A stretch of 64,000 nt of DNA from Burkholderia sp. IMCC1007 (GCF_027257875.1 NZ_JAPVQY010000001.1:62001-126000), one strand, 5' to 3'. Numbered from the stretch's first letter, positions 53,271 through 59,986 are shown. Notes: generated by a model not told the origin, from the sequence alone. Program-made: numbers and translations.

Positions 53271-53444
53271 TCAATGCACCTCGCCCGAGCGGACGAAATC
53301 CATTGCAGCTAGCATCGGCTCCGCGTTCCAAAGCCAGAACACCGGGTCGGGCGGGCCGAGATCCCACAGATTCCCGAAGTCGTCCACGACCTCAGAGGCC
53401 ACCGCGAGCGCAGGAACTCCGTAGTTGTAGTGGTACGTCACCAT
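53271..53444 (-). CDS. Phage hypothetical protein
   Basis: A 57-residue acidic protein, MVTYHYNYGVPALAVASEVV start, ending FVRSGEVH. Its ATG follows the TGA of the gene upstream by one base. A longer start at 53492 would add 16 residues. No family recognised. Confidence 0.6.
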   Translation of the reverse strand: MVTYHYNYGVPALAVASEVVDDFGNLWDLGPPDPVFWLWNAEPMLAAMDFVRSGEVH

Positions 53445-53445
53445 G

Positions 53446-53580
53446 TCAGGCACCTCGCTGAGTGCTGACAGCGGCCGGCTGCGCGTCGTCATCGAGAAGC
53501 GCGAGCACGGCGGCGTACAGGCTGACGGCGGCGGCGAGCGCGACGAACGCGCGGGCCCAGAGGATCAGCAGGTCTTTCAT
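53446..53580 (-). CDS. 44-residue single-pass membrane protein
   Basis: MKDLLILWARAFVALAAAVS then LYAAVLALL: one membrane helix and a short polar tail. It overlaps the next gene by four bases. Too short to name. Confidence 0.6.
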   Translation of the reverse strand: MKDLLILWARAFVALAAAVSLYAAVLALLDDDAQPAAVSTQRGA

Positions 53581-53741
53581 GACCAGATCCCCATCAGTCG
53601 CTCGATCGGCTGCGCGATCGCGCCCGCGAGCAGATAGAACACCGCCAGCGCCACGAAAGGCGTCCAATGGCGTCTTTTGCTGAATACAGGCGATTGTCTG
53701 TATTTCCGAAATACAAGCTGGGGACTGTTATCAGTGTGCAT
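53577..53741 (-). CDS. 54-residue single-pass membrane protein
   Basis: A polar N-terminus (MHTDNSPQLVFRKYRQSPVF) followed by one helix (WTPFVALAVFYLLAGAIA). Overlapping ends on both sides (ATGA) show it is in the operon. Confidence 0.6.
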   Translation of the reverse strand: MHTDNSPQLVFRKYRQSPVFSKRRHWTPFVALAVFYLLAGAIAQPIERLMGIWS

Positions 53742-54073
53742 CACAGATTCTCCCCGCAGATTCGGATGTGAGTCGGTGGATCGCGCGGGCGCTCGACGGT
53801 CAGATAGCCAGCTTTCACGAGTGCGGCTTCGGCCACGAACCGGATGCTGGATTTCAGTGACTCGGACGGAATCTCCTGCAGGACCAATTGCAGCGCTTCG
53901 GCAGTGTCGATGCCGGCGCTTGCCAGCCGGCAATCATGCGGGCTGATGAAGCGGGCGGCGCCAGCGGAATCCACCGTGAGCAGGGAAAGCGTCGGCGCAT
54001 GCGATGAAACGAGGATTTCCGGGTAGAGCGCATGCCGCATCCACGGCCCGGGCGTGTGCTTGATTGAGTTCAT
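53741..54073 (-). CDS. Phage hypothetical protein (TPGPW type)
   Basis: A 110-residue protein beginning MNSIKHTPGPWMRHALYPEI, a start shared by many small phage proteins, then a domain with FISPHDCRLASAGIDTAEALQ. Role unknown. I start at ATG 54073 rather than 54103. Confidence 0.7.
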   Translation of the reverse strand: MNSIKHTPGPWMRHALYPEILVSSHAPTLSLLTVDSAGAARFISPHDCRLASAGIDTAEALQLVLQEIPSESLKSSIRFVAEAALVKAGYLTVERPRDPPTHIRICGENL

Positions 54074-54080
54074 GATCGGC

Positions 54081-54305
54081 TCACATGCAGCGCGAGACTG
54101 CACACTGGACTTCGTATTGCGCCGCCTGGTCCTGATACTGGAAGTAGCCGAGAACGAGGAGGTAGACGAAGCACACGCCGAGGACCGCGAGCACGTTGCG
54201 GGTGATCCGGAATGCCTTTCGTGCGAGGCGATGGGCGCGCGAGTCAGGCTTCGTGCGTTTCCAGGTGATCAGGGATTCAGCCGTCGGTTGGTCCGTCGTG
54301 TTCAT
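54081..54305 (-). CDS. 74-residue phage membrane protein
   Basis: A polar, basic first half (MNTTDQPTAESLITWKRTKP) and one membrane helix (VLAVLGVCFVYLLVLGYF) near residues 38-55. Two Cys end the protein. No family recognised. Confidence 0.6.
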   Translation of the reverse strand: MNTTDQPTAESLITWKRTKPDSRAHRLARKAFRITRNVLAVLGVCFVYLLVLGYFQYQDQAAQYEVQCAVSRCM

Positions 54306-54329
54306 GGTCGGTCCTCGATGTGGTTGTGG

Positions 54330-54452
54330 TCAGATGCCGCCGAGCTGGCTCGCGACGCCAGGTGCGATGAGATTCAGTGCCAGGCGTCGAAGCTCAGATG
54401 AGTCCGGTGCGTCACGGCGCAGCTCGATAAGGTCGCGTGCGATTTGGCTCAC
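54330..54452 (-). CDS. 40-residue phage protein with GTG start
   Basis: GTG 54452 follows GGGGAA by about 4 bases and gives MSQIARDLIELRRDAPDSSE, LRRLALNLIAPGVASQLGGI, a compact amphipathic protein. The frame stays open upstream to a TGA near 54530 without another start and still looks protein-like (FRYGGQSHHTGEIV), so a longer ancestral form is possible. It is the most upstream clear gene of the leftward operon. Confidence 0.55.
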   Translation of the reverse strand: MSQIARDLIELRRDAPDSSELRRLALNLIAPGVASQLGGI

Positions 54453-54909
54453 GATTTCCCCGGTGTGGTGTGATTGCCCGCCGTAGCGGAATTGGTTGTT
54501 CCGATTAGGAATGCGAAGCTGAGACAGCGCTCAACGAGGGGCACTGGCAGTCAATGTCGCCCGATCAGCGCTTTCTAGATCGCGGGGGGTACGTTTGCTG
54601 GCGGCAGTCGCCGAGTTTGCTATGCTAGGCGCGCTGGGACTGCGAATCCCGGTTGCGGCCCCGCAAGCCGCTAAAGGTGTTTGGAGAAGTCCGATGACAA
54701 ATCGGCGCCGCCGGCCGTAACGGGCGAGACGTCGTCGTGCCAATCCGAATGCCGAACGTTGTCACCGGAATGAGGCGATGCCTTATCCACCTTCGATGAC
54801 GTTGCGAGGAGCGATCCTAGGAAGTGACTCGCACGCGCCAGCCAGGGCGCGCTACAAGTACACACAGGTCAAACGCCTGTACCGGTACGGGCATTTCTTG
54901 GGTAACACC
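54453..54909. other. Sparse region in the leader of the leftward operon
   Basis: 457 bases with only short unconvincing frames. On the + strand a weak promoter-like TTGCTG...TATGCT lies near 54596-54626. No terminator or RNA gene recognised. Confidence 0.3.
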
Positions 54910-55014
54910 ATGAAAAGCTCAAACGTAGAAGAGGTGGGGAAGTGGTTGGACTTGGCGACTAGAGTTGCAAAGCTCGCAATCGCGTTGGTCCAGTTGTTCC
55001 ATAAACTCACCTAG
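54910..55014 (+). CDS. 34-residue amphipathic peptide
   Basis: MKSSNVEEVGKWLDLATRVA followed by KLAIALVQLFHKLT: a short acidic start then an amphipathic/hydrophobic helix, like small membrane-active phage peptides. The ribosome site is weak. A strong hairpin follows 6 bases after its stop. It is on the strand opposite to the leftward operon. Confidence 0.4.
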   Translation: MKSSNVEEVGKWLDLATRVAKLAIALVQLFHKLT

Positions 55015-55265
55015 GATGCGCGGCCCGACGGAACATCGTCGGGCCGCAATTCCTGAATGCTCATTAGGTCAAATCCTTGCTTCCGCGCTCTTGAGAGAGC
55101 AGCTTTCATGGCATGGGCCGCTGCTGCGATTTCCGGCTTCGCTTTCCCCTCCGGTCCGTACTCCAGCTATCTCGCGAACCGCCACGTGCGTCGCGACCGA
55201 CTCTGGCGTCCTCTGGCTCCCTCGCCGCGGCCAGACCACGTCCGCCACAACAGGGCCCATCTCAT
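55011..55265 (-). other. Leftward frame interrupted by one TAG
   Basis: From ATG 55265 a frame reads 32 Arg-rich residues (MRWALLWRTWSGRGEGARGR start, SRSRRTWRFAR end), meets a TAG at 55167-55169, then continues open with protein-like sequence (LEYGPEGKAKPEIAAAAHAM, KAALSRARKQGFDLMSIQEL) to 55011. It could be a gene broken by an amber codon, or only the second part may be real (ATG 55109, 32 residues). Other frames here are also open, so coding is unproved. Confidence 0.35.
55020..55047. terminator. Strong hairpin in the leftward leader
   Basis: GCGGCCCGACG and CGTCGGGCCGC form a perfect 11-bp stem with a 6-base loop. It ends the small + gene and would also lie in the leftward leader transcript. 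No T run follows on either strand. Confidence 0.5.
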
Positions 55266-55451
55266 GAAAGTTGCTAGGTGTCGGGCGCTACCCCGTTTCT
55301 CGGCCACACCGTGGAGCCGTCCGGTTGCTCCCTAGAGGGTCCCGGATCAAAAACGTCGATTGTCTTCACGATGCCGGCGCAACATCTCCGGGCCGTCTAA
55401 GGAGCGATCCGCCTGGGCGGTGGCGCAGCGATTCGGGCTGCGTTGGATTGA

Positions 55452-55480
55452 ATAATAGCTACGCTATTCGACTAATGCAA
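55452..55480 (-). promoter_or_regulatory. Prophage left promoter (PL-like)
   Basis: On the minus strand TTGCAT (55480-55475) and TATTAT (55457-55452) are 17 bases apart. The -10 overlaps one CI/Cro-type operator and the -35 abuts another. It points into the leftward early operon. Confidence 0.75.
55456..55466. promoter_or_regulatory. CI/Cro operator OL-a
   Basis: TAGC-TAC-GCTA, overlapping the last bases of the PL -10. Same consensus as the three sites before cro. Confidence 0.8.
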
Positions 55481-55491
55481 TAGCTACGCTA
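55481..55491. promoter_or_regulatory. CI/Cro operator OL-b
   Basis: TAGC-TAC-GCTA, 25 bp centre to centre from OL-a and directly upstream of the PL -35. Confidence 0.8.
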
Positions 55492-55598
55492 GTTGGGCTG
55501 AGAGGAAATTTGTAACAGCATCAGCCGCCGCTGCAGTCCCTTTGAGGAGCCTTAACGCCACCTCGGTGTAAGATCGGACAAAACACGGGGGATCGCAT

Positions 55599-55823
55599 AT
55601 GTGGAGCTTTGTGTGGCTGGCCGTCGCCGTGGTCATCGGCATCCTTGTCTTCCTGGCGCTCAGAGAGGGGATACTCTGGTACTGGAAGATCGATGAGGCG
55701 GTTCAGCTGCTGCGCGAGATTCGTGATGAGCTGAAGGCCCGCAGGATGGTTTCAATAAGTGACGACCCGGCGCAGTTACTTCGATTCCGCTCGGATATGG
55801 GCGATAAAGTCGAGCCGAGCTAG
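55599..55823 (+). CDS. 74-residue membrane protein in the immunity region
   Basis: One N-terminal helix (MWSFVWLAVAVVIGILVFLA) followed by a helical, charged tail with LLREIRDELKARRM. It is rightward, about 110 bases beyond the operator pair, with GGGGG shortly before ATG. As a gene outside the PL and PR operons it may be expressed in the lysogen. Function unknown; a role in exclusion is only possible. Confidence 0.65.
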   Translation: MWSFVWLAVAVVIGILVFLALREGILWYWKIDEAVQLLREIRDELKARRMVSISDDPAQLLRFRSDMGDKVEPS

Positions 55824-55862
55824 CTGCGCCGAAGTGCGACGAACACCGTAAAGGATTCCACC

Positions 55863-56063
55863 ATGACCCCTTCCGACGTGATCACAATTTTCGAACGTTT
55901 GAACATCGAGGGCAGGGCGACGGTTGATCTTGGCCATACGTGCGCGGGCTTCGCCGGATGGCTGGCCGGCGCGTGGAATCGGTTGAGCGATGACGAGATC
56001 GCGCTACTAACGTCTGTGGGTGCAACGCTCTGGAGGGAGGGATTCGAGCGTCGGCAGAAATGA
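55863..56063 (+). CDS. 66-residue phage protein
   Basis: MTPSDVITIFERLNIEGRAT then LAGAWNRLSDDEIALLTSVG: a small helical soluble protein. AAAGGA is about 7 bases before ATG. It follows the membrane gene by 39 bases and is followed by a terminator. No family recognised. Confidence 0.65.
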   Translation: MTPSDVITIFERLNIEGRATVDLGHTCAGFAGWLAGAWNRLSDDEIALLTSVGATLWREGFERRQK

Positions 56064-56065
56064 AA

Positions 56066-56086
56066 AGCCCCGCTCAGGGCGGGGCT
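56066..56086. terminator. Convergent terminator
   Basis: AGCCCCGC and GCGGGGCT form an 8-bp stem with a 5-base loop right after the + gene stop, followed by GGGGAATTTT. It also faces the end of the leftward DUF6414 gene. Confidence 0.75.
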
Positions 56087-56110
56087 GGGGAATTTTCGCT
56101 CTAACGAGGA

Positions 56111-56941
56111 CTATGCCGAATTAGGCCGCACTGCGCGAAAGATGGCAATGGGGGTAACGCCATATGCAACAGCCGGACGGCCCATCATTTCTCGAAGGCC
56201 CTCCAACATCTGTGACATCGCGGAATCAAGTCCGGAAGAACTTGGGTTATCCGTGGCCCGAGCGACGCCGGGTTGAGCATCGATGATGCCCAAAACAAAC
56301 CATTGGCCCGGCACTTGGGAGCCGTGCTTCAGCGCGAGGTCGTCCGGGTTGATCAGCATGCTTTCCGCCCGCAATGTCGACCATAGGGTATCTTCACCGA
56401 TTTTGAATGATGCTTGGATCGCGTGCGGCAACTTCTGAAGAATTTTTGCAAGCCGATCGTAGGTTTTCTTCCCGTCTGCCATAAATTTCTGCTTTTGTTT
56501 TGGGGGAAGAGCGAGGCCGTCAAGCTCGTTATGCAGGAATGCATCGGCGAAGTCCGACCACATCTCCTTCAGCATTCGAATATCGATCACGCTCAGCATG
56601 CCGCTCGCAAGGAACAAGCCGCCGATGGGCGTTTTCGTGAAATCACGGTGCACAAACTTGAGTTCATCTAGGCGATTGAGCACCTCGATAGGGGCGAGCC
56701 AACTGGGATCAAAAAGCCGTTCAAGCCCACGTTCCACCACCTCGGTGCTACCCGTTTCGCCGGAGACAACCTTGATCGACCCGCCCAGTTTGGCTGTATC
56801 AGAGGTCGAATCTTTCGCAATTCGCTTCGTCTGTGTCAGGACCCCGTCTTCGAATAATTGTGCGAAGTAAAAATCGATGCGTCCTCTATCGAGGTATGCG
56901 AAGTCATAAAGATATTCGATGCTTTGTGAGCCTTGATCCAC
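56111..56941 (-). CDS. DUF6414-family protein
   Basis: A 276-residue soluble protein. The start SIEYLYDFAYLDRGRIDFYFAQLFEDGVLTQTKR is the hallmark of DUF6414, followed by LFDPSWLAPIEVLNRLDEL. GTG 56941 has AGAGGAA 6 bases before it. Base composition is clearly less GC-rich than the flanks. It overlaps the small gene upstream by 38 bases, forming a two-gene leftward unit inside the immunity region: the position of accessory genes expressed by prophages. Function unknown. Confidence 0.75.
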   Translation of the reverse strand: MDQGSQSIEYLYDFAYLDRGRIDFYFAQLFEDGVLTQTKRIAKDSTSDTAKLGGSIKVVSGETGSTEVVERGLERLFDPSWLAPIEVLNRLDELKFVHRDFTKTPIGGLFLASGMLSVIDIRMLKEMWSDFADAFLHNELDGLALPPKQKQKFMADGKKTYDRLAKILQKLPHAIQASFKIGEDTLWSTLRAESMLINPDDLALKHGSQVPGQWFVLGIIDAQPGVARATDNPSSSGLDSAMSQMLEGLREMMGRPAVAYGVTPIAIFRAVRPNSA

Positions 56942-57101
56942 GGTCGATTTCCTCTTGGATTGAATTCTTCTTTTTCTCGAACGTGCGTTGCCGCTCACGA
57001 AGGGAGTCGAATGCCATATGGATGCCTTCAGCAACGCTCTTGCTGAAGCGCTTATCAGCTTCCAAAACCTTCTGAACGCTTGAGATAAAGTCTTGATCCA
57101 T
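56904..57101 (-). CDS. 65-residue partner of the DUF6414 gene
   Basis: A highly charged helical protein (MDQDFISSVQKVLEADKRFS, SLRERQRTFEKKKNSIQEEI) likely to form a coiled coil. AAGGAGGA precedes ATG 57101 by 7 bases. Its end overlaps the DUF6414 start by 38 bases. No family recognised. Confidence 0.68.
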   Translation of the reverse strand: MDQDFISSVQKVLEADKRFSKSVAEGIHMAFDSLRERQRTFEKKKNSIQEEIDRGSRLTKHRISL

Positions 57102-57519
57102 ATGAAGATCCTCCTTCGAAGCCCTCATTGGAGCTGGCTAATGGCGTCCGCGACGCCCTCCAGTTGGTCGACAAGCCCTCCACACGGATGCAACGCCACC
57201 TCGAAGAAGAGCTTGGCGAGGGCAGGAGGGAACGGCGTCGAGTGGATTGTGTAACACAACACATTCCAACCTCATTGGGAAGCATTGTACATGGGAAATT
57301 TCAGCGATGTTGTTGACATCGTGACGCACCAAGCGCAGTAAGGCTCGCAGGCCCAAGAGAGCACTTTTTCGAGGCGATTTTAGGAAATTTTCTGCAATGC
57401 GTCTGCTGCGCGCTGAAGGCATTGGCGGCATGCCGACCCAGTTGAAAGCTCCCCATTTTCTTGGCAAACTACTGTACATTCATACAGTGATTTGGTGCTG
57501 GCGAAGACGAGGGCGGCGA
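57102..57519. other. Control region between the DUF6414 unit and the LexA-box gene
   Basis: 418 bases without a reliable gene. It contains an inverted repeat TTGTGT-a-ACACAA (57247-57259) that could belong to the DUF6414 promoter, a TTGACA at 57313-57318, and the LexA-type box at 57472. Confidence 0.4.
57461..57488 (+). promoter_or_regulatory. Promoter with LexA-type SOS box
   Basis: CTGT-ACATTCAT-ACAG at 57472-57487 matches the CTGT-N8-ACAG consensus used by betaproteobacterial LexA. It overlaps a promoter with TTGGCA (57461-57466) and TACAGT (57483-57488), 16 bases apart, so LexA bound here would block transcription of the gene at 57520. Confidence 0.7.
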
Positions 57520-57825
57520 ATGAAACAAGAAGCGATGAAGCGCCTGCGCTGCAGGCCCGGGGACTTAGCGATTGTGACGAGCTGTCGCGTGTCGGAGAGG
57601 CTGGGGTTGCTGGTGCGCGTAATAGAGCCAAGCGCCGATGCCGCATATGACTGGCTCGTCGAGCTTTCAGGGCGCGGGATTGTTGCTCCCGGTGTGACTA
57701 CGGGTATCGTAATGAATAGAACGCGTGCAGTGCTTCGGGACTGCAGCCTTACCCCGATCAGCGCGGATCCTCGTCCATATCGAACGGCTCGTCCGGAGCC
57801 GGCAGCATGCGAAGTATCAACTTGA
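57520..57825 (+). CDS. SOS-controlled phage protein running into cI (possible antirepressor)
   Basis: A 101-residue protein: MKQEAMKRLRCRPGDLAIVT then VSERLGLLVRVIEPSADAAYDWLVEL, with a small beta-barrel look. It sits under the LexA-type box and its last 68 bases overlap the 3' end of the cI gene on the other strand. In phages such as 186 (Tum) and Gifsy (Ant), LexA-controlled proteins inactivate a repressor that cannot be cleaved. This one could do so by protein contact or by antisense transcription; inference from position only. Confidence 0.65.
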   Translation: MKQEAMKRLRCRPGDLAIVTSCRVSERLGLLVRVIEPSADAAYDWLVELSGRGIVAPGVTTGIVMNRTRAVLRDCSLTPISADPRPYRTARPEPAACEVST

Positions 57826-58201
57826 ACGTCGTATCGGGTTCGCCGGCTTCGTCGGCGCGCCGAACGGCTTCGATAACCTGGGCCGCCGCATCGCTGAGTT
57901 GGTGGCGCCCATCGTTCGCAACTTGCGAATAGGCGCGCTCAATTTCTTGGGCGAGTCTCGGGCTGAATGAAGGAATCTTGACGCCGAGGCCGATGGCAAA
58001 TGCTGTGGCCGCGGCGATATTCAATGGCCGCCGCCCGTTCAGGTATTGCCAGACCATCCCTTGGGTGCCGATGCCATAGCGAGCCCCAAATTCCCCTTGC
58101 GATAGTTCGCTGTTCTCTTCGAATAGCTTGGCCAGCGCCTCTGCCTCCCCGGCTTGCCAGGGAGGAGTCTCTTTGTCTTCGGTTTTGCGCTTTTCTGACA
58201 T
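57758..58201 (-). CDS. Short CI-type repressor without peptidase domain
   Basis: A 147-residue protein. The helix-turn-helix lies at about residues 25-60 (LSQGEFGARYGIGTQGMVWQ, YLNGRRPLNIAAATAFAIGL), then a short helical region and an acidic tail. Usual lambda-type repressors carry a C-terminal S24 self-cleavage domain of about 100 residues; here there is no room for it and no Ser/Lys motif. It faces cro across three operators. Confidence 0.82.
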   Translation of the reverse strand: MSEKRKTEDKETPPWQAGEAEALAKLFEENSELSQGEFGARYGIGTQGMVWQYLNGRRPLNIAAATAFAIGLGVKIPSFSPRLAQEIERAYSQVANDGRHQLSDAAAQVIEAVRRADEAGEPDTTFKLILRMLPAPDEPFDMDEDPR

Positions 58202-58211
58202 GGCTGAAGTG

Positions 58212-58222
58212 TAGCAATGCTA
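58212..58222. promoter_or_regulatory. CI/Cro operator OR-a
   Basis: TAGC-AAT-GCTA, 11 bases from the cI start. Centre at 58217. Confidence 0.75.
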
Positions 58223-58236
58223 TTACCCGCCTCAAC

Positions 58237-58247
58237 TAGCCTTGCTA
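58237..58247. promoter_or_regulatory. CI/Cro operator OR-b
   Basis: TAGC-CTT-GCTA, centre at 58242, touching the PR -35. Confidence 0.75.
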
Positions 58248-58276
58248 TTGACACGACGTAATAGCGTAGCTAGTAT
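58248..58276 (+). promoter_or_regulatory. Prophage right promoter (PR-like)
   Basis: TTGACA (58248-58253), 17 bases, TAGTAT (58271-58276). The predicted transcript start is close to 58283, the A of the cro ATG. Confidence 0.75.
58262..58272. promoter_or_regulatory. CI/Cro operator OR-c
   Basis: TAGC-GTA-GCTA, centre at 58267, overlapping the first two bases of the PR -10. Confidence 0.8.
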
Positions 58277-58282
58277 CGGTCC

Positions 58283-58576
58283 ATGGATCTCTCAACTTAT
58301 CTCTCGTCGCGAAAGGTCACTCAGGCCTCGTTCGCCCAGCAACTGGGCGTTAGCCAAGGGTTGATCTATCAGTGGCTCACCGGCCGGAGGCCGGTCGCCA
58401 TCGATAAGTGCGTTGCTATTGAACGCATCACGGCAGGAGAAGTGAGTCGCCGAGATCTCCGTCCGAGCGACTGGCAGTTGATCTGGCCGGAGTTGGCCGA
58501 TTTGTCTGGGCGCGCCGACGCATCTGACGATGTCCAGCCACCGGCCGGCGTGCCGGATCGAAAGGAGGGCGAGTAA
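58283..58576 (+). CDS. Cro-like (YdaS-type) repressor, possibly leaderless
   Basis: A 97-residue protein with a helix-turn-helix at about residues 10-40 (VTQASFAQQLGVSQGLIYQW, then LTGRRPVAIDKCVAIER). It is the first gene of the rightward operon and should switch the phage to lytic growth by shutting cI. The ATG coincides with the predicted PR transcript start and no ribosome site fits, so translation may be leaderless. Confidence 0.82.
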   Translation: MDLSTYLSSRKVTQASFAQQLGVSQGLIYQWLTGRRPVAIDKCVAIERITAGEVSRRDLRPSDWQLIWPELADLSGRADASDDVQPPAGVPDRKEGE

Positions 58577-58816
58577 ATGTCCGATGGCGTTACCGACGTG
58601 TACTGCGGCGACGACTACCCGCGCGAAGGCTGTTCGATCACCGTGAAGATCGGTTCGAGCTTCGTCATCGAGATGCGGGCGCCAGGCCGCGAATTTCCGA
58701 TCGAGGTCTACGGCTGCCGCGACCCGAAAGCCATGCTGCTCGTTGTCGAGTGCTTGGCGACCGGGCGCGTCGTGCCAAAAGGCTACAACTGCGGTGATCA
58801 GCGAAAAGGCGGTTGA
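58577..58816 (+). CDS. Phage hypothetical protein
   Basis: A 79-residue protein (MSDGVTDVYCGDDYPREGCS start, LATGRVVPKGYNCGDQRKGG end) with GGAGGG about 8 bases before ATG, directly after cro. Three Cys. No family recognised. Confidence 0.65.
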   Translation: MSDGVTDVYCGDDYPREGCSITVKIGSSFVIEMRAPGREFPIEVYGCRDPKAMLLVVECLATGRVVPKGYNCGDQRKGG

Positions 58817-58817
58817 T

Positions 58818-59033
58818 ATGAGCGCATCGCCCGAAGTCGTCGGTTTTTGTGGGTCGTACGCGAGAGCGTCTGAGCTTTCGACGCTCTCCGTTCTCACGAT
58901 GCTTGGCCAGGATCTGACGAAAACGCAGCAGGTGCGACTTCGGCGGCTACGCCGTGTTGCAGCGCGACGGCTAGAAGTCGTTCGAGATGCGGATGCCCGT
59001 GCGCTTGTTCCGGAACAGTCACTTTGCAGATGA
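58818..59033 (+). CDS. Phage hypothetical protein
   Basis: 71 residues, starting one base after the previous stop, with AAGGCGG upstream. It begins MSASPEVVGFCGSYARASEL and becomes Arg-rich. Its second half overlaps a credible opposite-strand gene, so one of the two may not be real. Confidence 0.45.
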   Translation: MSASPEVVGFCGSYARASELSTLSVLTMLGQDLTKTQQVRLRRLRRVAARRLEVVRDADARALVPEQSLCR

Positions 59034-59238
59034 GAACCTCGAGCACGTCCCAGTGATATTCGCGGAGATGTCGAACGAAAGACGCTACTGCGCGTGATGG
59101 AGTCGACGAGAACGTAAGTCCGTGTGCGACCGCTGCCTCTAGCAGGCGTGCCTGCGGATTGGTCGGAAGCGGTTTGATTCTGACCTGAAGCGCGAACAGG
59201 GGTGATTTCGTTAATTGCTGTTGTGTGGCGACGGTCAT
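58894..59238 (-). CDS. Opposite-strand phage protein
   Basis: A 114-residue frame on the minus strand: MTVATQQQLTKSPLFALQVR, ATNPQ-type turns, then FVRHLREYHWDVLEVLICKV. It reads like a folded protein with balanced residues and has CGGGG about 6 bases before the ATG. It lies against the rightward operon and overlaps the small gene at 58818. Role unknown. Confidence 0.45.
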   Translation of the reverse strand: MTVATQQQLTKSPLFALQVRIKPLPTNPQARLLEAAVAHGLTFSSTPSRAVASFVRHLREYHWDVLEVLICKVTVPEQAHGHPHLERLLAVALQHGVAAEVAPAAFSSDPGQAS

Positions 59239-59394
59239 GCGAACCCCGTTGTGTGGTGGTTGAAGAGGTCAGAGGCTTCGATTCTCGCATGGCGGTGGTT
59301 CGCATCCAGGTTGGCGGTTGATGCAAAAAATTTTGCGCCTCGGCCGAGTCGTAATTCCAGTGGTAATCCGGTTGTTTCTTTCTATGGAGCTTTG

Positions 59395-59769
59395 ATGCTT
59401 TTACAGCCTCACCACCAGCCTGCAAGCGGCGCCCGTGCGGAGCAGGCTGAGTTTGTGCCGCAGGAATCGATCGCGGAATGCCGTTCCTTCCGTGATGCCG
59501 TGTGTCTCGCATGGGAAAAGCGAGTCGAACGCGGCATGACGCAAAGAACGCTGGCCGAGCGCCTCGAGGTCCCGGCGTCGCACCTTTCCAACATGCTCAA
59601 TCGGAATTCGGTTGATCGTCATGGGAAGGCGCGCCAGGACTTGCCGGCTCGATTGATCGCGGGCTTTGAAGGGGTCGTCGGCAATCGAGCCATATCGCAA
59701 TATCTGGCGCGCATGGCGATGCTGACGTTGATGGAGGAGGTGATTCAGCAGAGGGCCAATATGAAATGA
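59395..59769 (+). CDS. CII-like HTH regulator
   Basis: A 124-residue protein with a helix-turn-helix in the middle (CLAWEKRVERGMTQRTLAER, LEVPASHLSNMLNRNSVDRH) and a helical end. It occupies the cII slot between cro and the O-like gene. GGAG is 6 bases before ATG. Likely an early activator or repressor of the lysis-lysogeny choice. The stretch 59239-59394 upstream has no gene. Confidence 0.72.
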   Translation: MLLQPHHQPASGARAEQAEFVPQESIAECRSFRDAVCLAWEKRVERGMTQRTLAERLEVPASHLSNMLNRNSVDRHGKARQDLPARLIAGFEGVVGNRAISQYLARMAMLTLMEEVIQQRANMK

Positions 59770-59954
59770 CCGAGGAACAGGCGCTTCGGATAGGCCGTAA
59801 GGCCGTAGAGGACGCCCGGCGACGGGTGGGGAATGACCGAAACGCACTGCTACAGGAGTTGGAGAAAGGCACACAGAAAAGCACGGAGAAGATGCAGGCG
59901 TTCGTGACAGCCGGGTGTCTGTTTCTTCAGGCAAACAAGGCAACAAAGCAGTAA
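59766..59954 (+). CDS. 62-residue phage protein
   Basis: A charged helical protein, [20 protein letters not shown] start and FVTAGCLFLQANKATKQ end. Its ATG overlaps the upstream stop. No family recognised. Confidence 0.65.
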   Translation: MTEEQALRIGRKAVEDARRRVGNDRNALLQELEKGTQKSTEKMQAFVTAGCLFLQANKATKQ

Positions 59955-59957
59955 GGC

Positions 59958-59977
59958 ACGCCGGCTCCGGCCGGCGT
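59958..59977 (+). terminator. Hairpin after the CII-region genes
   Basis: ACGCCGG and CCGGCGT pair over 7 bp with a 6-base loop right after the 62-residue gene. Confidence 0.5.
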
Positions 59978-59986
59978 ACTGAATCC

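Noticed and set aside
54531-54865. Two leftward frames of 64-70 residues
   Set aside because: Low-complexity Arg/Ser/Ala content, no ribosome site and no fit to the operon spacing.
57138-57479. A 113-residue leftward frame upstream of the DUF6414 unit
   Set aside because: It would cover the LexA-type promoter and has no ribosome site; the composition is not protein-like.
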